A DNA stretch of 64,000 nucleotides, taken from NCBI RefSeq assembly GCF_019578655.1, contig NC_063257.1, positions 17,112,001 to 17,176,000 of the forward strand, in the 5' to 3' direction. Positions 1-12,051 of the stretch are shown here, one piece after another. Positions within the stretch are counted from its first letter, which is position 1. Each line of letters opens with the position of its first letter. Position numbers and translations under genes: made by a program. The notes beneath the pieces are model-generated. The model did no database searches, was not told where the DNA came from, and was given only the letters and a program-made list of their open reading frames with translations. The DNA is from Ricinus communis (taxonomy: Eukaryota > Streptophyta > Magnoliopsida > Malpighiales > Euphorbiaceae).

Positions 1-1126
1 CTGAAATTAGAACTTTCAAGTTGATATTCAATTCATCTTAAAACAAGTACCTAAAAGTTTTTGTGCTTGAAAGCTATTCAAACCCAAAAATACCTTTATT
101 ATTCCTTATGCACCTAGCCAAACACACATCATGAATTCAAACGAAAGCCAAAGTACTCGTATATTCTTCTGGAAGATGCCCTTGCACTATGTGATACTCA
201 TTTCCTTTAAAGGATCCAATAAGTTCATATGACAGTAACTTCTAACAATTACCTAACCTTATTACCATCAAAACAACTGTTTAAACAAATAATTAAACAA
301 AGCTCAAGTTTAGAAGTTCATTTATGATCAAATTTAAAAATAGGTAAAATTAGGAAAAGATGGCAGATTGAACAAAAGAATGCATAACATTGGTAGAGCT
401 ACCATAAATATAGCATAAAAGCGAGTTGATTTAAACAAAATTGAAAATACAACACTTGCCCCTTTTCAATATAACCACTTCAATGATTTTAACTTCTTGC
501 AAGATAAAAAAGTGAAACCAAGAAAAGCTTAAGTGGAGAAATTAAGTTCCAAGCTGTTGTAAGCCAAAAGGAAGGAGACAAATTGCTATAAGAGGAAGAA
601 AAAATGTTGATGTACAAGAGAAATAGCCAAAGCAGCAAGCAGATTTTACACAAAATTTTGTAATGACCGTTAAGTTTTGAACGTTTGAAAGGCTATAACC
701 CTACAGTGGGTATGGAAGGTTGAGAATAGAACAGCCATTATGCAACTTCCCATTACATATGCGACATGATGGCTGTTATTTAGTACAATGTAGCACAGCA
801 GTTTGTGCTTCTCCTTGATGCAGAAAGCACAGAACCATAGAGAAAACAAATTTAAAGGCTTAAGAAATCCAGAACTATAACCTGTCACACAAGGTTTACG
901 TGGGTGTGACTTTCGAATCCTGAAGTAAAAATATTATACCAGAAGCTAATATATTTAAATTGCCATGCTGAGGAATTGTATAATGAGGAGCTCAGAATAA
1001 TTTGATGTCATTCAACTCTGCAAGCAAATTTTGGAACAGAAGCCTTCCACAGAATTTCCAGTGTAAGTCCCTGCCAAACAGACTCAAAGAGCCATTTTCC
1101 CTTAAACTGCTGTTTACAGAATTATG
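1..1126. other. Non-coding, no gene seen
   Basis: AT-rich sequence with only short, unconvincing ORFs on either strand. It lies downstream of the minus-strand FLX-like exon at 6495-7018, so it may be part of that gene's intron. I searched by eye for the next FLX-like exon on the minus strand here and did not find one. Confidence 0.5.
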
Positions 1127-1673
1127 TGGATAAGAAAAACATCAAGAAAATTAAAATTCAAAGAATTAAGAGATTTAGAATTTTGGTCTAATATTTACAA
1201 TTTCAATACCGAAAGAGTATTTCTACAATTTTCAGCTTTTCTGGAGCAGTAGTTAAAATATATCTTAGGAGTGTTTATTTTATTTTAAGTCTGATTTAGG
1301 AGGTTTAGTTGGTTTAGTATTTCCTAGTTAGTATTAATTTATAATTTTCCTTGTTAAGGATTCCTAATCTAAGTACTATTAGGACTAGCTTAGCCTATAA
1401 ATATTTAGGCTTGTAACAATTATTAGGGAGTTTATTTTCAGATTAATAAACAAAGATTTCCTACAAGTTGCTCATCTAGAATTGTGTGTTTCAATTCTCT
1501 TTAGGTGCGACTCCTAAACCTTCTAAGTGTTGACTCGTAGAAGTTTTCTATATTTTCTTTCCCATTTTTCTATTTCAGATATGAGCTTCTGTCAAATCAG
1601 ACCTAAATTCAATTTTAAAATGTTCATTTTCTGCAAAAATCAACATAAAACAGGTTATCAAAATCTGCCTACA
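1127..1673 (+). repeat. Element A 5' LTR
   Basis: Direct repeat of 3087-3646. Begins near TGGATAAG and ends near CCTACA. TATA box at 1396-1403. Confidence 0.7.
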
Positions 1674-2094
1674 TTAATTTTGGCCTCCTCGCCCCACTTC
1701 CACTACATCAATCACCATACCACTTCCGTCCACAATCTGCGATTTTTTTATGCATGCGGAGTGTATCAGAGCTTCAAGATCCTTGAAGTTTATTGATTAG
1801 ATTTTCGCAATAATAGTGACCAATGTTGAGCTGAATTCAAAGATTGATGCTAGGCATACAAGACATGAAGCAACAGTTACCCAAATTATGAGTTCAATTG
1901 GCTAATCGAGTAGACACAACAACTAACATATTAGAAGCTTGGATCAACTACTGATGAAAATGTTGCAAGACCACCAAATTTGATGCCCAAGTCTCAATGA
2001 CCAGCTGCAGGAGTTGATTAGGTGTTATAGGTTGCGCGTAGGAATGGTGGGAACATCAACAAATTAAGCAAAACTATGTAACCAAGAACACGAT

Positions 2095-2760
2095 TTGGCA
2101 GGAGACATCACCAAGAAAGTCAAGGTACATGTCCCAGATTTTGAGGGGAATGTAAATCCAACAATATTTTCTGACTGGTTATATAGTATCGACTCCCACT
2201 TTGATTGGTATCATATGGATTACAACCGAAGACTGAGGTTTTCCAAGATGAAATGTGCGGGGTTGACGAAAATATGGCAGTACGATGTTGAATATGAGTT
2301 GCAAATATAAGGCAACTTACAGGAAAAACGTTTGCCTTATAATTATCTTGAGAGGACTTGAGAACAGGTGTACGCTTTAAGGCAAGGCAACATGTCTTGA
2401 ATATAGGCAAAAGTTTGAAGAATTGGCAATTTGTAGAGAAATTATAGAGGCTCTTCACAAATTATGGGCCAACTTACGGCTGGTCTAAGAACAAATATCA
2501 AGAAAGAATTATTTAGGTATTAAGGGTTGAGTCAGCCATCTATAAAACGAATTGGGATTCAAGCTAGGGACTCGACAATTAAAAGAGGATTTGGGACAAA
2601 TTGTGCAACACCAAATTTACTACTTTGCAACCAGCCATTTTCTTCAAATACTACTAACGCTAAAGGAAAAGGTATGAATGCTTTAAATGTGGAGAAATTG
2701 AACAAATAGGATATCAATGTCCAGAGAAACAAAACCTGCACATTGGGGAAGAAAATGTTG
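2095..2760 (+). pseudogene. Element A gag remnant with broken zinc knuckle
   Basis: The first 71 codons (2095-2310) contain the pattern KVHVPDFEG, then FSDWLYSID and FDWY, typical of the N-terminal capsid part of plant Ty3/gypsy Gag. Frameshifts follow. In another frame a nucleocapsid knuckle is readable at 2679-2720: C-x2-C-x4-Q-x4-C, with Q (CAA) where the zinc-binding His of CCHC should be. No protease, RT or integrase follows before the 3' LTR. The element could only have moved with proteins supplied in trans, and is now inactive. Confidence 0.7.
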
Positions 2761-3086
2761 ATGAAGGTTATGAAGATAATTCAAGTAAGTTTGGAGATTA
2801 TTTGAATGACGATTTACAAGATGATTATCAATAGGTTGAAGAGGAACAAGAGGTCAAACTTTTTGTTCAAGTTACGAAAGATGCTCAAGCTATCTATTGC
2901 TAGTGTTCAAAAAGTGAATTTCATTATTCCTGATGAGTTCATAGATGAGCCTAAAAGGAGGCTTAAAGTATTTCCTTTATTACCAATTGTTAAGAAGGCC
3001 AAGTTCAAGTCCAATGTATTATTGTTTTTGCTTCTTAGGCATTTCAAAACTGGAGTCAAGTTTTCTTCAACCAGAGGAGAATCATA

Positions 3087-3646
3087 AGAATAAGGAAAAC
3101 ATCAAGAAAATTAAAATTCAGAAAATAAAGAGATTTGAAATTTTGGTCGAATATTTACAATTTCAATAACCGAATGGTATTTCTGTAATTTCTAACTTTC
3201 CTGGGTATTGCCCCTTTGCTGGAGCAATAGTTAAAGTTTATTTTAGGAATCTTTAATTTATTTCAAGTCTAATTTAAGAGGTTTAGTTAGTTTAGTATTT
3301 CCTAATTAGTATATTTCCCTAGTTTAGGATTCTTAATCCAAGTAGTGTTGGGATTAGTTTAATCTATAAATATCTAGGCTTGTAACTATTATTAGGGAGC
3401 TTTTTTTCAGATGTAATAAACAAAGATTTCCTGCAAATTGTTGCTCTAGAATTGTATGCTTCAATCCTCTTCAGGTGTGACTCCTAAACCTTCCAAGTGT
3501 TGACTTTTAAAAAGTTTTTTATATTTCCTTTCCTATTCTTCTATTTCAGATTTGAATTTCTGTCAAATCGGACCTGAAATTCAATTTTAAAACCTTTATT
3601 TTCTGCAAAGAGATATGTAGAACAGGTTATCAAAACCTGTCCTATT
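3087..3646 (+). repeat. Element A 3' LTR
   Basis: Second copy of the 1127-1673 repeat, with TATA box at 3365-3372. It is preceded by a purine-rich run (agaggagaa, about 3073-3081) that fits a polypurine tract. Confidence 0.7.
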
Positions 3647-5603
3647 TCACAGAAATTGTTGCCAGACTCAGCTTGAATTGCAAACAGCCATTCTTACTTT
3701 GTGCTATTTGCTTCCAAATATTACAGTATTAAAAACCCTAATTGTGCACACGAGTCTTAAACTTTCTAGCTTCCAATAAACCCAAAACCATCTATAAATA
3801 AATAGTTTAACTTGAAAATTATCTCAAGTCATTTCCACAATTTATTTTCATCTCAATATTCCAAATAAGTATCTGTATGTTCAAAGTGAATTTGCATGAA
3901 TAGACCTTGATTACGATCTGCCAAAGAGTTGGTTCCTTACACATTTCATTTCCATCCGTAAATTCTCTGTTTCAACTTCTGGAGCTGCACTAGAACAGTT
4001 AAGAGTAGGTCTGGACAGGAGGAATTTTTTTCTTTAGTTTGATGAGAAGGGGAACAAATTCCCTGCAGTATTAGGATAATGGGCAAGAGCAGAGGGGGAT
4101 CTAATGATTCGAGGATGAAAACAAAGAGATCGGAAAGTCTCACACTTGCTTCACGTTGCTGCCACTAGTGGTTCCAAAAATAACAATGTTTTGCAGGATT
4201 ACTATCTCACAATGTATTTCTTAATTCAATTCTCAAAGTACACAAAAGAAACTTTAAACCAGAAAAGCCCATTTGACAGTTCAAGTGACTTTAGAAATCT
4301 AGCATGGAGGACTTGAGAAAGAAAGGACACCTATGACCTTCCTCAATACTTTTATCATTCATGTTTTTTCTTTTGTTTTTTTTTTTTTTTGAGAAGGGAA
4401 GTTGCGCAATTTTTAGAACTAACTAGCACAAATTACAAAGAACTACCCAACTTTGGAAAAAGGATAAAGCATTTAAAAATATTAGTGCTCTTATGCAGTG
4501 TTTTTGCAGATTTTAGTTACCTAGATGACATAGTTGTTAAAGATGCAACCCCAATGTGTGTAATGTGGACAGGCGCCAGGAGCACCTAATAGGATACTAG
4601 GGTTGCAGGACAAACATAAGACGTGGGAACTTTATTGCCTAGGTTAGCACCTATTCAAGATACAAAGAGCAATAAAGCTGTATCTGTTATGTTTTCTGCC
4701 AAACTTTATAAACTTTTCCTTGTATATTTTATTCCAGTCATATTTTGTGCTTCAGTTTGAAGATGATTTAATTTTTATAGAAGATACATCAAATATAATT
4801 CTATAGGTATATAAGGTGTATGAAGAATGTAGTCATAGTTTTCTATCCCCCCTTATTTATAAGTAAAAACATGAAGATAATTTTTGTCAAAAGCAATTAA
4901 TTTGTTATTTAACTTTTTAGAGACTTGTCAAATTTTCCATTATTATGTAATTAGCTCTATGTATGTATTAAATTGACTTTGACCATAATAAGACACAAAG
5001 CATATTAGAAAAATAGCAATGTACAACGAGCTTTTCATAAAGTTAATAATAAAGTTGGATTCTGAAGATTTTCACATAATTACAATGCATAACAAACTTT
5101 TCTCAAGTTAAAAAGAGAGATGGACTCCAATATTTACAATTAAGCAAATCCATGCATATCTAAAAATCTGTACAATTTAGGGAAAAATTCATGTACACCA
5201 ATAATTTAACACATAAAAATAAGAAAGAGAACCCGGGAATTCCTTAAAGAAGAACAAGAAGGAGATCTAGGAAAGAGAACTATATTTATAAATATATATA
5301 ATCTGATTATAAGTTGGCTACTTGCTTAGGAGGTGTTATAATAATGAGAAAAAACAACAAAGAAGAATACAAGGAAAAGGACTGCTAATTTCGGTCCAAA
5401 AGAACAAACAAAGAGAAATAGATATAAAGAGAAGGCAAAAGACAAAGGCAAGGGTGCTGAAGCCTCTTGTAAGTAGGCTGCCACTTTCTCTCCTTTATAT
5501 ATTCTTTAATTATGGCTTTTTTCTAATATATCTTTCTTTTTCTTGATTAACCTTCTACATATTCCTTGTCTCTCTAGGTCTTTTTTTATTCCTGCATTGA
5601 TCC

Positions 5604-5640
<37 letters not shown>

Positions 5641-6494
5641 CTCTTTTCATGCTCTTTATTCCCTTATTTCGACTATTTTATTTTTTCCTTCCAAGTCCAA
5701 ACAAAGTTTGTGATACTGACATTTTATGTTCTAACATGGAAGAAATCAAAGTAAATGAAGAAGAGAAACAATAAGGCATAAGAAGTAAATAGCTGAATCT
5801 TTAATGAATGATCATGAAGGTTATTTTGGGCTTAATGATGATGTATAGTTCTCCAATGTTTGCAGGGTGTGCCACAATTGAATAGCTGACTTATGAATGA
5901 TTAGTCTAAATTTCTTAAATTTGAATTTACTAGCAAATTTCATTTATTTTACACCTCACCCCTCACACAAACTTGCCCTTGCACCTTGCTTTAAGGCTCC
6001 AAGGCCACATTTGAAACTAGGTAACTCATATTTTGAGGAAAACATATTTTTTCAGGGTTGGAATTGCAATGTTTTCAACAATTGAGGCACATTCTAATTG
6101 ACCCCATAACTCATGACATATGTCCTTTTTAATAATTGATCGCAATACTTGTTAATAAATTTCAATTGGAGGGGTTTCTCAAGGACGGTGACATTGTTTA
6201 ATCCTATATGTGATGCTGATGTGGCTTGGGGTTCCATTTTAGGCATGAAATGTAGACTTCAATTCCTGCAACTAATTGGAGCCCAGCGTTTGATAACATA
6301 AACTCAATACTTTGCACCTCAAAAGTTTAACTATAAACTTCAGCACCCTAATTGTCCACTTAAGTTGATTCCTTCTAACAAATAGAAAATGTTAATAAAA
6401 GAATTCCTCCTAATTATAATCCCAAATATAAGATGTTAGCAATGAATTATAAGTTGCATATGTACCAAAAAGAGGTAATTAAACTCTAAATTAC
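3647..6494. other. Non-coding, probable FLX-like intron or flank
   Basis: No convincing coding region on either strand. It holds a T-rich run near 4371-4391 and a (TC)15 tract at 5609-5638. It directly follows the splice donor of the minus-strand FLX-like exon. Confidence 0.5.
5609..5638. repeat. (TC)15 microsatellite
   Basis: Uninterrupted TC dinucleotide run in the sequence. Confidence 0.95.
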
Positions 6495-7018
6495 CTTCCT
6501 CTTTGAATTTCTTTTTGCATGGTCTGTATATCAGCTTCAATTGCTGCCACTTGCTGTGCCTCCGTTCTTGCCTTAGCAACATCGCTATTAATTGCACGCA
6601 ACTCTGCAGTAAGTTCCTGACGATGCACACTAAGTTTCTCTACATCTGCCGTAACCTGAACAAGCTCCGCTCTCAATGCATCGATTGACCGCACCTCCGC
6701 ATCCAATTTCAGTGATCTCTCGTACACCTCCCGCACCTGATCGTCCCTCTGGGCCTTTACATCAGCTGCGGCAGCTGATAAGTGTCTTAATTCATCGTCA
6801 ACGAGAGCGAGGTCTTGCTTTAATGCAAGGTGAGTGGCTGTGAGCTGTTGGTTGTCGAGAAGGAGGGTTTGAATCTCCCTGTGCTGAATAGCGATGCGGT
6901 CTTCGAGGATGGTTGATGGATGGTGGAGTCGAGGGACTCGGTTATGAAGGCGAGGGTCATCGACTGGAACTTGGCGGTGTTTTAAAGTATTGGGAGGCAG
7001 ATTGTTGCGTCCGGCCAT
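6495..7018 (-). CDS. FLX-like protein, first coding exon (partial gene)
   Basis: About 174 codons read without a stop. The protein has a short basic, Pro/His-containing N-terminus (MAGRNNLPP) and then a long heptad-patterned coiled coil starting STILEDRIAIQ. The segments LLLDNQQLTATHLALKQ and QKEIQRGR are characteristic of plant FLX-like proteins (closest by eye to the FLX-like 3 type), coiled-coil partners of FRIGIDA-type complexes that help FLC expression in Arabidopsis. The open frame ends at a good donor: AGGAAG|GTAATT, with GT at 6494-6493. The family normally continues with an acidic/basic helix and a Gly/Pro/Tyr-rich tail, which I cannot find in the 6.5 kb downstream, so exon 2 is either left of the window or lost. 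An in-frame ATG lies 12 bp upstream (7030); 7018 is preferred because relatives start MAGR or MSGR. Codon use and GC content are clearly higher than the surroundings. Confidence 0.8.
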
Positions 7019-7429
7019 TTGTTGCACCATGCGAGAACGGGGATTAAGCCACTAAGGTGAGATTGCCTCACATGGGAAATTAAAATGGTTTATTTAGGAG
7101 CAGCAGTTGTTTGCCGTGCCCTGCGCATAGTGTGATTATTATTTTAATTATAAAATTAAATTAATAGTTATAATTTAATAAATATTTTAATATTTAATAT
7201 TAATTTATAATATTTATAAATAATAATAAATTAATTTTTTAAAATATTATTAGTATAAATATATATTAGAAATATTTATTAATTAATTTTAATATAATAT
7301 AATTTGATACAATAATTGATATTATTATTTTTAAAATTAAAATTTTATTATATAATTAAAAAATTAATTTATTATTAAATATAATATTAAAAGTATTATT
7401 TAAAATATTATTTTCTAAATTAAAATTAT

Positions 7430-7840
7430 TATCTAATTAATAATTTAATATTAAAATATAATTTAATAATATATTATTTTTTAAAATATAATTAATATTA
7501 TTATCCGATTAGAAAATTATTTATTATTTAATTAATAATATAAATATTAAAATATAATCAATATATTATTTCTTAGGATAAAATTAATATTACTATATGA
7601 TTAGAAAACTATTTATTAGTTAATATAATATTAAAATATAATTAATATACTATTTTTAGGATAAAATCAATATTATTATCCGATTGAAAACTATTTATAG
7701 TTAACATAATATTAAAATATAAATAATATGCTACTTTTTAGATGGAATTAGTATTATTATCCGATTGGAAAATTATTTATTAATTAATATAATATTAAAA
7801 TATAATAAATATACTATCTTTTAGGATTAGAGTCGATTTA
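7430..7840. repeat. Degenerate ~85 bp AT-rich tandem repeat
   Basis: Four or five units, each containing a version of ccgattagaaaattattt followed by taatataatattaaaatataat. The anchor occurs at about 7505, 7595, 7680 and 7762, giving a period of about 82-90 bp. Confidence 0.7.
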
Positions 7841-8004
7841 ATTAGGAATATAACTTATTAATCAATAAATTAATAAAAAAATTATAAAATTACATATAAG
7901 CTTGAATCCCATGTTTTAAAAATAGTACGTGTGTCAAAATAAAAATTTTATGTTTCAAAAATTAAACACACATACCAAAAAAATTTTAAGTATCGGAAAT
8001 TAAT

Positions 8005-8006
<2 letters not shown>

Positions 8007-8058
<52 letters not shown>
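8007..8058. repeat. (AT)26 microsatellite
   Basis: Uninterrupted AT dinucleotide run. It can form a cruciform. Confidence 0.95.
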
Positions 8059-8061
<3 letters not shown>

Positions 8062-8309
8062 AACAATTGAACTTCGTTATATTTCTTTCTTTATATATAC
8101 CAATTTTTCCTACTGACATGTGGTTTAATTTAGCATTGTAAATTATAAATATACTAGTTGTATCTAGTGCGTTGCACGACTGTTAATATTATTTTGATTA
8201 TAAAATTAAATTGTCATATACAATTTAATAAAAAATTTAATATTAAATATTAATTTTAAGAATTCTAAAAATAATTGTAAACTAATTATTTTTAAATGTC
8301 CTTAATATT

Positions 8310-8867
8310 TGATGTGTCTAAATTAGTACTCGTAAGTGTACGAACCGTTCCTATAATAAGGATAAGTTTATCACGAGGTCGATCTCTCAAGGAACTATGA
8401 GGCCACTTATTATAAAGAATAATTATCAACACAAAACAATAAAAGTAAATATAAACACTCTAAATCAGTATTTTGAGAGAATAATATTCATAAAGTAAAA
8501 TAACTAAACAATAAATAAATATGCAATGCAAATGCAAATGCTTGTGATTTAAAACTATATACTAAAGATAGTTTTTAGTGTAGCCATTTACTTTGTAATC
8601 TCCTTGTTTTACTTTAAGCCTAGATCTAATGAATGAGATAATGATGTGTCTTTTCCTTTCGTCACTCAAACTAATGATGCAACTAAAGTTTCTTATACTA
8701 CATAGATTGAAGCAAAGTTGGTGTCTCTAATACATTCAACTTAAATATGTTCATAACAATTACTATTGCTAAATTAATATGATGGTTAACTAACAATAAT
8801 AACTGAAACTAATAAAGATGTGAAAGTAAAGAAATCATTCATTAAATAAATAAATAACAATGTTCAT
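8310..8867 (-). repeat. Family-C LTR of element X, left part (split by B)
   Basis: Reverse-complement homologue of the right part of the plus-strand LTR at 40019-41289 (shared words around gagtact, gaacggttc and the gatcgacc leader). It begins TGATGTGTC at 8310 and is broken at 8867 by element B; the rest resumes at 22114. Confidence 0.85.
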
Positions 8868-10423
8868 TGATGCGATGGTTATGCAACTACAACTAAGGCA
8901 GTGAACTTATCGATGCAGCCTAGCACAACGGCAAGTATTAAAAATATCGTATCCCTCGGGAAAGTGAAATCCTAGAGTTACTACTTCATTCCTTGTTATC
9001 TAGCTTAAAATTAATAATGGAAGTTTCTAAATTTACTAATGACTAAAAACTAAATTCTAAGTGTAATGCGAGAATGAATGAGCAAAGAGAATAATCAAGA
9101 CAAGAAAGCAAACCCAAAGAGGACCTAGACTTGTTGGCTACCAAACAAAGGATAACAAATTGTTGAGTCCGATTATGCTACCCCTGGATAGATTCTAAAC
9201 TGAATTTTGTTTCCCTCTTGAGACAACCAAATTCCTAAACTTAAGAACCTAAAACTGAAATCTCTTCCTAACAATTGATTACTAAGTTAGCCTTAAGCTT
9301 TAATCCACTTCTATTAAGCTTTGTTAATTCTTTATCCGGCAAATTAATTAAACTTATCTTTAAGTGAAAATTAACTTGTTCTTACAACCAAATTTCCAAA
9401 CTCAATTAGAATTTCTCAATTGTTAAAAGAATTCTATGAATAATACATTCAATGTAACAAAAACTAGAATTTCATTATTAATTGCAAAAAGAATACAAGA
9501 AAAGAAACTCAAATAATCTTAACAATTCAGTACAAAGCCAACATAGCAAGGAACCCCAATGGGTTCAATCAATCTAGCTACACATGTTCATGTCTAAAAC
9601 AAATAGGAATTCAATTACAATGAAAGAATAAAGAAATTGAAACATATACACCCTTTTCCTAGAATTAGATGAATAACTCAAAGCCTTGATCTGCATTGCA
9701 AATGATCTCTAGAATTGCCACTTAATCTGCTCCAAAACTCCTCTTCAATCTTCAATCTAATCCCAAGAGTCACGAATCTGATGTAACAAGGTGGGATCAG
9801 TCTCCTGGAATCCACCTTGAAATGTCTGAAACGCATATAGTAAAATTATAGGGGAAGATGAAGAGTCAAAATTGCAGATCTAGAACTCTCTCTTCTCTTT
9901 TTGGCTCATTCCTTTTATAATATGCGCAAACACGAGCGTGTTCTTAGCTCGTGTCCCTCAACACGGGCCGTTCCGAGCTGTATTGTTCTACATATGACCG
10001 AATGAATGGAATCGAGCAAGGGCGTGTTCTGGCCCGTGTCACCAATATAGCCGTGCTCTTGATCCTAGTATGGGTGTGTTCTGGCCCGTGTTAACCAACA
10101 CGGGCAGTGCTATGGGGCGTGTTACCCTCGGGAACTGTATTGCTTCAAGGTGCTTAAGCTACACGGCCTTAGAATTTCTACACGGGCTCCAACACGGGCC
10201 ATGTTGACTTTCTAAAAGTTAACCCAAGGTCAAACGCTTCTGATTACGTCCGTCTTCATCTGAAATTGATCTAAAATTGCTCAAACATTGATGATGGACC
10301 TCTAGAATCTCCTGGAATACAAAAGGACACAAAACACAGGTGATCTTGAAATAGAAACACAAAAGATGCTAAGAAAATGCACAATAATATGCAAGCAAAC
10401 ATGTGTAAAACTATGCATATTGA
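8868..10423 (-). repeat. Element B 3' LTR
   Basis: Direct repeat of 20554-22108. A TATA box (TTATAAAAGG) lies on the minus strand at 9911-9920, and the GC-rich word cluster (cacgggc/gcgtgt) at about 9930-10200 sits directly upstream of it. The inner terminus has decayed (atattga instead of atatca). Confidence 0.9.
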
Positions 10424-10461
10424 ATCACTCCACACTTAAGCTTTTGCTTGTCCTCAAGCAA
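10424..10461 (-). promoter_or_regulatory. Element B 3' polypurine tract and hairpin 2
   Basis: On the minus strand a perfect 7-bp stem TTGCTTG / CAAGCAA with loop AGGA (10444-10461) is followed by the purine tract aagtgtggag immediately before the 3' LTR. The tract should prime plus-strand DNA synthesis. The same module occurs next to the LTRs of D, G, X and Y. Confidence 0.75.
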
Positions 10462-11880
10462 TTAACAACACAACTCACAAAACCGTAGTCAGCAAGTCCT
10501 CAAAGTTCATGCCCCTAGGCTACAACAAATAGCATTCAACACATTTCGAAAGAAACTCAATTGTAAGTTAAGTTGCAAATTATTAGTAGAGAATGGAGAT
10601 AATATTAATGCACGAATAATTTAAACAAAAACTCAATAACAAATATCAAGAACCAATGCTTCACAGGGATCACTCAAGTCACTCAAAGTGTGTATAAGAT
10701 GAGAAACAAATCCCTCAAAGAAAATGCACAAAAGTCGCTTACCATAAGCTTGCTCATAAATTCTATCTCCACTACTGCGAAAAAATGAATGCCAAAATCA
10801 AAGGGTCTTTACCATTGTTGTCATGGGGCTAAGGTAAAGGTATGGAAATTTGGGAAAGAAGTGTGAAAATGCTGAAAATTCTTGCAATAAACAACAATGT
10901 ATGTTCAAAAAATTAAATGCCAAAAAATACAAAACATTTTCACTAAATCCTCAATTTGTAGAATAATGCTCGAAAATATTATCAATCTAATAAAGAGAAT
11001 AAGAAATAAAGAATTTTGTTATTTTTTTTAATGAAAACTGAACTAGCAGCTTATAAGAGAACTTCTGTAGAAAACTGAATAAAGAAAAGAGTAAAAATAT
11101 AGTTTGGATTGAAGGGAGCATCTAAAATATCAAAAGGATTTAGTGAATTCACCAACATGGCAAATGGCATTTTAAACCCAAATAAGAGAGAGCAAATCAC
11201 AAAAATTCCAGCATAAAGGTAAAAAAAAAGATAAAATGAAAAGGCTAAGATGTAAAGTGTGAAATTATATAAAATGAAGAAAAGGGTAAAGGCTCAACAT
11301 AGCTAATTAATGGAAACACAAAGGGTAGGCTTTTGGCCAAGTGCGATGAATCCTAAGTTACCCAAATCATTTAATGGTATTCACAAATTCATGTAATCTC
11401 AACAAGCATTACAGAGCAAGTTCTAGAAGCAAAAGCAAGTACAATGCATACTCAAACAAGAAATATAAAGAGCATATGTATAATGAATGCTCAACTGGCT
11501 TAAAATCTCACATTTGAAGTGTGGCATTAATTGGAATTGGTTCTCAACATCACTAATTGAATCATCACTTAAGAAACACATGTGTATGACATAATCAACC
11601 TTCTAAGTTAAAATTCGACAGCTCGAGAAATAATAACTAACACTAGTTTAACTCGGCAGAGTTGATGTATTAAACACCATTAATTATTCTCCAAGGACAA
11701 TGAACAACAAAGAAAAGTAACTGAAATTCTATAAATCAAATTGTCAATTAGCTCAAAAATAGCATACTTAAGTGCATAAAAACATAGTATCCTAATATCC
11801 TAACAATATACATAATCAGTGATAGCAATTCCAGATACAGCTAAAAGAAAATCACAACAAAGAGAAAGGAACATACGATT
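10462..11880 (-). other. Element B long non-coding 3' spacer
   Basis: No ORF of note. The part at about 10650-10833 is a block also found in elements D (46278-46460) and G (32250-32400), with the shared wording gagcaagcttatggtaa, then cccatNacaac and taaagNcc. It lies about 280 bp from hairpin 2 in all three elements. Confidence 0.65.
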
Positions 11881-11885
11881 TACTC

Positions 11886-11919
11886 ACCCCACACTTAAAG
11901 AACACATTGTCCTCAGTGT
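11886..11919 (-). promoter_or_regulatory. Element B internal hairpin 1 and purine tract
   Basis: Minus strand: stem ACACTG / CAATGT-type of 6 bp with one G-T pair, loop AGGA (11904-11919), then aagtgtgggg (11886-11895). This duplicates the 3' PPT module about 1.45 kb upstream of the LTR. Confidence 0.65.
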
Positions 11920-12051
11920 AAAACGAAGTGGGTACCTCGCATGGAAAGTACAAATAAGGGAAGCAAAATCAATAATATCCAAGTACATAACATGTATGAA
12001 AAATAAAGTAAAGAAAAGTAGAAAATGAAAGAAAATCTAGGGAAGATTGCC

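Larger units (their letters stand above)
1127..3646 (+). mobile_element. Element A: short, decayed Ty3/gypsy LTR retrotransposon
   Basis: Two direct repeats of about 550 bp (about 1127-1673 and 3087-3646) flank about 1.4 kb holding a gag remnant. Both repeats contain a TATA box (TATAAATA at 1396-1403 and 3365-3372) followed by a similar leader, as expected for LTRs. They differ by roughly 10% plus a small indel, so the insertion is old. RT and integrase are absent. Boundaries are good to about 10 bp because the terminal TG/CA have decayed, and I could not identify a target-site duplication or primer site. Confidence 0.75.
7019..8309. other. Very AT-rich upstream region
   Basis: The first 100 bp upstream of the FLX-like start are of ordinary composition; from about 7138 the sequence is nearly pure A/T. 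No gene. The stretch 8178-8309 is a diverged direct repeat of about 7133-7255 (shared wording around ttataaaattaaatt). A short hairpin word, GTGCGTTGCAC, sits at 8168-8178. Confidence 0.6.

Noticed and set aside
5322..5546. 74-codon ORF with basic start and hydrophobic end
   Set aside because: Low-complexity Lys/Arg-rich then T-rich sequence; no start context, family resemblance or neighbouring gene structure.
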